Shown one piece after another: positions 8,761 through 15,805 of a stretch of 15,805 bases of DNA. Numbering within the stretch: the stretch's first letter is position 1; every line of letters begins with the position of its first letter. A model generated the notes under the pieces. The model saw nothing but the letters and a program-made list of their open reading frames with translations, was not told where the DNA came from and ran no database searches. Location: contig JADNYV010000776.1 in NCBI GenBank assembly GCA_015501055.1, positions 1 to 15,805 of the forward strand. Direction: 5' to 3'. This DNA comes from Mucidula mucida (lineage: Eukaryota; Basidiomycota; Agaricomycetes; Agaricales; Physalacriaceae). A program made the translations under genes and the position numbers.

Positions 8761-10647
8761 ATGAGCCAGTCAATGCCGAACAGGCACTACTCCCGCGACG
8801 ACAGCGCATCACAGTCGCAACCACTCATACCACAGGACGATTCTGAAGAGGACGTTTTCATGCCTCCGGGCGAGTCGGTACATATAGCAACCGAGGAGGA
8901 AAAGAAACGACTTTGGATGCATAACGCGTCTTTAAATGTGCTCTTCATTGCTTCCTGGTGAATTGCCTATTGCTATTTCGGTCTGCTCTCGTTACGCTGC
9001 TGACACGCTATTCAGGTTCCTATTTGCCACTACTTTGTCTGTCTACAACAAGTGGATGTTCTCCGACGATCACCTGAACTTTCCTTACCCACTCTTCGTT
9101 ACAACGCTTCACATGTTTGTGCAGTTCATCTTAGCTGCCGTACTACGCATCGTTTGGCCCAAACATTTCCGCCCGGAGAGGAGCCCACCGCGTGTCGAGT
9201 ATGGGTAAGTGATCCCACAAACGCCGAAGACGTGTCGTGTCGTACAGCTCGGTCATGAGTTGTCCCACATGAACGATCGCGTATACCAGCTCTCAGGCAA
9301 CAACCAACAGTATTACCATTCTTCGTGAAAATGGACACTCTTAGCGCAAAAACGGCCTATCATGTTCTTAGAACTTCCTCTTACTGCTTTCCACCACTTA
9401 TGGTCATCATGTTAATGTTTCAACAGAAAGAAGGTGGTCCCAACTGCTCTTGCGACTTGTTTGGATATTGGTCTCTCCAATCTTTCCCTCAAGACGATAT
9501 CACTTTCCTTCTACAGTGAGTGACCATCATCGTGTTATAGCCTACCTAATAGCTTAAAGCCATGTGCAAATCATCGTCGCTTATTTTCGTCCTCTTGTTC
9601 GCCTTCCTCTTCCGCTTGGAGAAATTCTCTTGGCGTTTAATTGGTGTGATCGTGTTGATATTCTCGGGTGTTCTGCTTATGGTCGCGACGGAAACACACT
9701 TCATTCTCCATGGATTTCTGCTCGTCATTACTGCCAGTGCCCTCGGTGGACTTCGTTGGGGTCTAACCCAAATCCTACTGCAAAATAAGAAACTGGGACT
9801 GGATAATCCGGCTGCGACGGTCTTTTGGCTATCCCCAACGATGGGTGTAACCCTATTAATCATAAGTTTAATTGTTGAAGGCTGGTCGGGCATCTTTGGG
9901 GGCGCCTTTTTCTCCGGACTCTGGAAATCCCTTGAAACCATGCTTTACTTGATCGCGCCAGGTGTCCTTGCGTTCTGTATGGTGATGAGTGAATTCTAGT
10001 AAGTTTCAGGTCTCGGTGGCTGTTATAAATCCTCAGCGTCCATCTAGCATTATTCAGCGAACAGGAATGGTGCCCATGTCAATCGCCGGCATTGCCAAGG
10101 AAGTGACCACAATAATTATCTCATCCTGGTTTTTTGGAGACGAGCTTACGCCGCTCAACATTACTGGTGTCGCCATCACTGTGTGCGGTAAGTTCAGAGG
10201 CCCTTCGAACGTGTACAAATACTCAAAACTGCACTTCCAGGGATCATTCTATTCACGTACCACAAGTACCGCAAGTCGATTGACTCGCCACTTCCGCTGG
10301 ATGCTCACGGAAATCCTATAATACCTGACGATGACGATTCAGACACTCATCTCGGACAATACGTCCGGTTGGATGAAACTCTGCCTCTCGCATCTCGCAC
10401 AAGCGCAGACCTGCACGGAGTACGCCTGTTTTTCTGTTACGTCTTGGTTCATATGTCGCCGTTGCTAATGTGTGGCACACAGGAGGGACCCCCCGCAGTT
10501 TTATTCTCTGCCGACGGTGACGAATTCGAGAGCGAACGTGTCTCCCAATCGACACCAACGTCGCATCGCGAGTCTCGGCAGCTTCGTGGGGATGCGTTGA
10601 ACGCGCCTCCAACGTCGGCGGAAGAGGTCAAGGCCTGGACGTCATAG
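8761..10647 (+). CDS. Triose-phosphate/nucleotide-sugar transporter family protein, SLC35C2-like
   Basis: Seven exons: 8761-8957, 9016-9204, 9427-9515, 9560-9998, 10048-10187, 10241-10419 and 10483-10647; 465 aa. It is a drug/metabolite-transporter-superfamily protein with roughly ten membrane helices. Family landmarks include TTLSVYNKWMF, FPYPLFVTTLHMFVQF, VPTALATCLDIGLSN, FYTMCKSSSLIFVLLFAF, GGLRWGLTQILLQ, IIQRTGMVPMSIAGIAKEV and a final HKYRKS. Such proteins exchange sugar nucleotides or related phosphates across Golgi or ER membranes; the substrate cannot be read from sequence. A polar N-tail of ~60 residues and an acidic, Ser-rich C-tail are cytosolic by topology. Intron 9205-9426 is 222 nt, far longer than its neighbours, but the joined sequence YGKKVVPTALA matches the family. 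Intron 10420-10482 is 63 nt and stop-free. Confidence 0.9.
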
Positions 10648-11575
10648 AGGGATATGTTGTAACGTAAGGTGATAGGTATAGCGCGCCCACCCTATCCTTA
10701 CATTACAAAGGACTGATGAACACCCAGACGAATGGTCTCGCGACGGGGTCTATGATGCCAGCCCGCTGTCCAACAGTATCGTACATGCGCGCCACGGCGT
10801 GTTATTTCGTGATTTGTTCCTGGGATATACATTGCGCAGGAGGAGTGATGAGCCGCGAAGGTTCCACTAGCGCAGGACAATGTACACGTGGGGGGTGAAT
10901 CAGTAGTATTTAGAAGAACATGCATGGCCACGGAGTATGGAGGTGGATTTGAAGATAGGCGACGGCAGGAATTTGAGCCAAACAGCGCAGAGTAATCGAA
11001 GCCAGAAACGAACCGGGCTGCATGGAGCGGTTTGGAAATCGGAGGGTCGGAAGGCACAAAGGACAATCTGGACCTATAACATGAGTTGAGAACCACACGG
11101 AAAATCCAGCACCATGCGTCGAACAGAGTTACGGAATGGCAATGAAGAGGGGAAAATGAAATCTATCCATTCGCAACAGGGTGGATTGCTGGGGACCGCA
11201 TTGTGTGGGCCTCTGATTGAATATTTTCCGAAAACATCGATGAATAGGTGACAGATGTTGACGTAAAAATGAGTACTGTAAGCGACTGACGCCCACTGGA
11301 CGGACAAGCAAAAGTTCCGAAGTCCATCACACGCAATCAGCACCAGATTCGTGATCTCTTGAAGATCCGAGTCTCGGATTGCGAGCCAACGAGCCACTGC
11401 CAAACCAATCTCCATTTTTCACCGAGATTTGGATATTTGCGGTATTTCTTTTTTGATCCTTTAGTCATTTCGCAGAAATGAATTATATTTCTCCTTTTGA
11501 TACAATCGGCGTGTCCTCAGGTACTCGATACATAAAAGCCATCTTTGCCCGGCCACTAGTCTTTTGACTTTCCCA
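10648..11575. other. Long intergenic region with one doubtful minus-strand frame
   Basis: The 928 nt hold no gene I can defend. A minus-strand frame at 11415-11074 (113 codons, starting EIGLAVARWLAIRDSDLQ) continues for a while in neighbouring frames. Its leucine/tryptophan spacing vaguely recalls fungal F-box/LRR proteins, so it may be a decayed copy, but I found no phase-consistent exon set. The last ~160 nt before the transcription-factor start are AT-richer, with CATAAAAG at 11531-11538 as a possible TATA-like element 38 bp before the ATG. Confidence 0.4.
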
Positions 11576-13083
11576 ATGGACGACTCCTTACAATTCATCA
11601 TTGAATCTCCTCAAAATGCTCAGGGTCACAAGAAACGACCCCGGCTTGTAACGTCCTGTGATAACTGGTGAGCGTTGCCAACAACTTGACTGACGAGCGC
11701 GCCTCAATTGCCACCCAGCCGCCTCAAGAAAATTAAATGTTTGCAACCGACTCCCGAATCCAAATGTGAAGCGTGTAGGACTGCCAAAATCGCATGTCGA
11801 TTTCGCGACAGAGAGCGATACTTTGCAGAAAGAAGCCGCGCTATTGCGGGACCGACGAGCTACGATGCTAATGAACGGTGAGTGGCGGTCCGGTCTGTGC
11901 ATGAGCCGCGTTGACATGATGTAGTTCCGATTCGTCGTTGGACACTTTTGCGGGCTCGCATGGATCGGGCATGAGAGCAAGTGGGGCAGTACGGCCCGAC
12001 GACGACGTCCGACCGCGCTACCCATCCTATCCATCCGATTCGCGCCCTCATCAGTAAGTGGCTAATAGCACTTCGGCCCCATTTAACACGCTTTCTCTAG
12101 TTCTCCATCCTCGTCTTACTCTTCTTCGCGCCATGATTCCATGTCCTACAGCTACATGCCGCCACACGGCTCGCCACTGTACAGTTCGCGCTCTCAGTCT
12201 CCCCCGCAGCACACTGGTCCGTTATCACTCTTTGACGCAGATCAACAACACCCCCATCCAAATCTGATGCAAAACTTCATCACCGTCCTCTTTGACCAGA
12301 TGGCAGCGGAGTTCACTTTTTTCACGTATCATGAAGTCATGAACAATTTTCTGGAACGGAGGATCACACCCATTCTCTCCAATTCCATTGCGGCATTTGC
12401 TGCCCAGTGCGTCAACTTCTTCCCTTGTTCTCCCACATCTGACCTGCCTCCATCAGGTATTCTACACTGCCTGAGCTCTCGGTCCGCGGCTTACACAACG
12501 TTGCGAACGCCTACGCAGACCATGCCAAGGTATATCATTTCCTTGTGGTTGGTTTGGAAAATCATAGCGGCTAAATTCCTTATTTAGCAACTTCTTTTAC
12601 ATCTCATGGGCCACCCAGCGCTGGACACGCTGCACGCTCTCGTCCTGTTGTCATGGTATGAAATAAACAACAACAGAATGTCCGGTACGTGAAATGGAAC
12701 TCCGAGACCGAACACTCGCACTTACTTGCCCTCTGCTACCTAGCGTTCCGATCTTACTATCAAATGCTCATGAATATGGCGGTGGACCTGGGCTTGAACA
12801 GCAACACCGCAATGGCTATAACAATGGAGGACCAGAAGAAGAAAGCGACGTGGAACGCTGTTCTGAGGCTTCACAACTTTGTACGTGTCTGGACTTTCTG
12901 TCATGTGTGTATTCACACCTTCTCCAGTACTCGGATAGACATCTCTCGCATGGTTCGACATGACACGCGCGCTGAGCGCCATGATGAAGGGCTTAATCAT
13001 GATTTCGATCGGTAACCCATGGTCTAAATATCAGTGCATGTTCTTAATCCACAGTATCAACAGGGAGCACCGCTCCTGTGTAA
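11576..13083 (+). CDS. Zn2Cys6 (fungal binuclear cluster) transcription factor, 3' end uncertain
   Basis: Proposed exons: 11576-11667, 11719-11877, 11925-12053, 12101-12406, 12457-12529, 12588-12684, 12744-12880, 12939-13011 and 13055-13083; about 364 aa. The cluster cysteines C28, C31, C38, C47, C50 and C57 give the spacing C-X2-C-X6-C-X8-C-X2-C-X6-C, with a basic CRLKKIKC loop, so it should bind DNA at CGG-type sites in the nucleus. FRDRERYFAERSRAIAGP follows, then a Ser/Tyr/Pro-rich linker. A helical middle region (MAAEFTFFTYHEVMNNFLER, ELSVRGLHNVANAYADHAK, HPALDTLHALVLLSWYE, MAVDLGLNSNTAM) resembles the fungal transcription-factor homology domain. The gene is solid to about 13011. After that, reading through stops at 13097, splicing out 13012-13054 stops at 13083, and another frame stays open to 13198. 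The protein may be short or damaged at its end. Confidence 0.78.
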
Positions 13084-13097
13084 TCTGCAAACTATAA

Positions 13098-13711
13098 TTG
13101 TCTATCACTGGTCCTACCCGGTCCACCGACTCAGCTCCGACGAGGCGACTTACGATTTCTGGCACCTCCGTTACTCGTTCGTAGTCGTCGGGGTGTAGTC
13201 TTAAAGCCGTGACGCGTAGTAGATTGCTGGTATAGAATGCCTATTTCTTCAGGGCTGAGCGCTGGCAGTTCAGCACCATTTCTCCACACTTCAGCCACTC
13301 TGAAGCTACGTCAACGTTGAAGATCGATTCGGATCACAACTTGCCCAGTCGGATGAAGAGGCTGTGAATGTAGAGGACATCAGTCACAGCAGGCAACAAT
13401 GCCCGTGCCATTGATATGACTCTGCGGGCAACGTGTTTGAGTCCGCGTCCTCAGGAAGAACGAGCATTCTATGTATACATGGGGCGGCGCGTCTTTTAGT
13501 CTTTAGATCTTTAAAGATCGTGGATTTTGCTTCCGTTTCAGGGCAATCTCAGGGGAGTTCCGAACGACGCGGTTTACCCAGTTAGGACACGACCTGTCGA
13601 GGTCGCAATATTCACACAACTGTCAACAAAATACGTCCCTTCAGACATATTCATCAGTCAGTCAAACAAGCCATCACTGGGTTGACAGCTGGTGCTTAGA
13701 GCTTGACCACC
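13098..13711. other. Intergenic region, possible leftover of the transcription-factor 3' end
   Basis: Six hundred nt without a confident gene. The frame through 13055-13198 reads like protein (QTIIVYHWSYPVHRLSSDEA and YDFWHLRY). With an intron from about 13196 to 13252 it could join AERWQFSTISPHFSH, which ends at a stop near 13365. I could not connect it in phase to the gene upstream with an intron of normal length. A 14-bp palindrome GATCTTTAAAGATC lies at 13506-13519. The last ~100 nt should hold the promoter of the next gene. Confidence 0.4.
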
Positions 13712-15606
13712 ATGGCCGACGAGCTAGGCCTGAAAGTCAGCGTCGCGATATCATCCTCCTCCTCTGCGCAAAATGTGGCCGCCTACCTGCGAATTGCGTC
13801 CATTGCAATCGCTTTTTACGAGTAAAAACAGATTGCCGATTCTTCGCGGAAGATCAGCTGACGTACACCCAGCTGCATCGAAACGCTTCCTGCTACCATC
13901 CGGTTTTACAGAGAGCAATGGGACGTTCCGCGGTTCATGTTGGTATCTTATTGATTCCGAAAGATGAGTTCTCATGAAGCGATCGGTACCGCATATAGGT
14001 TGTCTACGTTTCTCTTTGGTTTGCTACAGTAAGTGCAGCCTGCGCTAGGCCGTGCACGCATTGATCTTTATCAGAGCGACGAGCATCATCGTGCTAGCCG
14101 TCTCAAACGCCGGTTTTTTCTACTCCCACTTCACCGATGAATCCTGCGCAAGGTTCTATCGAGTGCCGCCGATCTTCAAAGGTATTCTTGAGTCAGCGCG
14201 ACAAGGAACGATCGTCTCAATCTAAACGCCCGTAGTACTGCAAGCCATGACTTCGCAGGCAATTTTAGGTGTCAGGTGAGGACCAGCGCGTCTATTTCCG
14301 TGAAGCACGATCCGAATGCCCACTTAGGACCTTCAATCTCTCTCGGCGGTCGAACCTGATCCTGAAACTCTTATTGTTGTCCTATGGCATCGCGTGTACA
14401 GTGCGCTACATCCATCCCTCTTACATTCCGAGCTTAGCGGTACACACAGCTTGAATGGTTCACCACGATGTGGAAGAGAATACGTCCGTGTTGTTTGATT
14501 GCCCCTCCCGTTATTACTTGTCTGATTGAGCTTCCAACTGTTTTGCAGCTGTTCGTGATTCCGAGCACGTACGTTATTCATGTCTCTTTGCGTACGCCGG
14601 ACTCATTCTTCTTTCATTTCAGGGCAGGTAAAATTTTGAGTCTCCAATGCCGTACCGCTGCTCAGTGTTCTCAGCTGTCGTGCGTACTCTACGGATGCCA
14701 CCATCGGAGCTTGGATGTACTACGCTGTCGCCATGACGTATGACTTGATCACAACAACTGTGTCTGTCGTCTTCCTTCTCAGGTTCAGGCTCTCCTCTGG
14801 GAATTCACTGTAAGTTCTTTTCAATACTGTCTCGAACCTCTCTAATCCGAATCAGTATCACTAAACTCGTCAAAATGTAGACTGAAAATCTTGTGGCGAC
14901 GACTCCCGCTCACTCAATCTTTCTAGGATGTTGTACGATGGGCTGGGGTACTTTGCTGTACTGACAGGTACAGTCTCAAAATCTTTTTCCTTGCTCCCGC
15001 TGATGGGGTTGTTCAGCCGTCAATGTAGTTAATCTCATCCTATATCGACAAAACCAGGATATTCAGGCACGAGGCGCTCTTTCAGCGTACTTGACTTGTC
15101 TCTAAGCACCTTCTAGACTGCGGCGTAAGGCTCAGCACTTGATCTTCACTCAGCGTTCATATTGTTCCTGTAGGACGTCGATGGCATACAGCGTGACGTG
15201 GATCATGTCCCAACGACTGCTCATCCACCTACACAGTTGGTTTGATCCACATGGTATTCTTGGCAGCGGAGTTTTGAAAACGTTCACAGACGCGTCAAGA
15301 GAGCGAAGAAACGAGTCAATTTCCACGTCAGTGACAATCACCAAGGAACTTGACCGCTCTCGGCACATCCAGCATGCGCTGCGATCGCAGTTTGAGTCCA
15401 AGCCTGGTATTGCTGTCGAGCTCACAGTGCCAGAGTTCGAAATGTCTTATGACGGTGGACCGGAGGAACCGGAAGTTCACGTTAGGATCGAGAAAACGGT
15501 ATCTTTTCAGGAAGGCGCCACGACTACAAGTGTCCGCGAGCTGGAGGATTATTCACGGAGGACTTATAGTCACCAGCATTCATATTCTTCTCGGATTGTA
15601 CGGTAA
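13712..15606 (+). CDS. Basidiomycete seven-helix-type membrane protein (DUF6533-like)
   Basis: Fourteen proposed exons: 13712-13821, 13912-13938, 13999-14028, 14075-14181, 14236-14275, 14328-14400, 14450-14483, 14549-14568, 14623-14627, 14675-14809, 14856-14876, 14927-14967, 15017-15086 and 15174-15606; 381 aa in frame throughout. Hydrophobic helices in order include AAYLRIASIAIAFY, LSTFLFGLLQATSIIVLAV, VLQAMTSQAILGV, LILKLLLLSYGIA, GAWMYYAVAMTYDLI, YDGLGYFAVLTAVNVVNLIL and YSVTWIMSQRLLIHLH. Conserved family pieces SHFTDESCARFY, PPIFK and RFRLSSGNSL support the model. The last ~140 residues are a soluble, acidic/Ser-rich cytosolic tail. These proteins form large families in mushrooms and are uncharacterised. 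Two things are odd. The usual block after the first helix (YDYLLTLPAEYRFF-like) is missing in frame, leaving only a shifted CRFFAEDQ relic in the first intron. The model also needs donors GTTGGT and GTCCGT and a 5-nt exon. Confidence 0.78.
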
Positions 15607-15805
15607 CGTTGTTTGTTAGTTCTTCTGTCTTTTCTGTAAATTAAATTGTACCACTGTACACACTTATTATCTTATATCCCATGATCGCTTGTTTATGTCT
15701 CGTGATCACTAACGCGCTTCTTGTTCTTTGGCGACCACCATCACAGAATCCTCACGATCGTAACAGCGCGCACGGCCTCCAAGTGGTTTGTTACGATGAG
15801 CGGCA
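15607..15805. other. 3' flank, nothing recognised
   Basis: AT-rich sequence after the last stop codon, presumably the 3' UTR of the membrane-protein gene. A small inverted repeat TGTAC-CACT-GTACA is present near 15647-15660. No further gene start is visible before the right edge. Confidence 0.4.

Noticed and set aside
9546..9941. 131-codon minus-strand frame opposite the transporter
   Set aside because: It lies antisense to a well-supported conserved exon and has low-complexity basic content, so it is a shadow frame.
11074..11415. Minus-strand frame of 113 codons, F-box/LRR-like spacing
   Set aside because: No phase-consistent neighbouring exons and only vague similarity. Mentioned as a possible relic, not called as a gene.
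1..15805. Search for a transposon, CRISPR array, tRNA/rRNA or biosynthetic cluster
   Set aside because: No terminal repeats with a transposase, no regular spaced repeats, no tRNA cloverleaf and no linked biosynthetic enzymes were seen.

Overview
The window looks like gene-dense nuclear DNA of a basidiomycete fungus, most likely a mushroom-forming Agaricomycete. The genes are broken by many short introns (mostly 44-65 nt, GT...AG, with CTNA-type branch sites). The gene families are eukaryotic. Two of them (a multi-pass membrane protein and a hypothetical protein) belong to families I know mainly from mushroom genomes. All exon models were built by eye from splice signals, phase and family similarity; none was tested against transcripts.

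Layout, left to right: (1) the 5' part of an unrecognised minus-strand gene running off the left edge; (2) a divergent plus-strand gene (581-1555) whose fold signature and C-terminal tail resemble PAXX, the XRCC4/XLF paralogue of DNA end joining; (3) a hypothetical protein of a lineage-restricted family (1715-2620); (4) a membrane-anchored M19 dipeptidase with 12 exons and two consecutive GC-AG introns (2899-4827); (5) a single-exon, single-pass membrane protein with a basic, proline-rich tail (5496-6215); (6) a minus-strand UCH37/UCHL5-type deubiquitinase (6698-7901), divergent over 134 bp from (7) Mediator subunit MED31 (8036-8551); (8) a triose-phosphate/nucleotide-sugar-type transporter related to SLC35C2 (8761-10647); (9) a Zn2Cys6 transcription factor whose 3' end is unclear (11576 to about 13083); (10) a seven-helix-type fungal membrane protein in about 14 exons, possibly including a 5-nt microexon (13712-15606).

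The genes do not form a pathway or operon-like system. They are a mix of housekeeping functions (DNA repair, proteolysis, transcription, transport) and lineage-specific membrane and hypothetical proteins. I saw no transposon, CRISPR, rRNA, tRNA or biosynthetic cluster. The most interesting points are the candidate fungal PAXX with its Ku-binding-like tail, three inferred GC-AG introns in two genes, very small exons, and two stop-free 3n introns that would add hydrophobic segments if retained.
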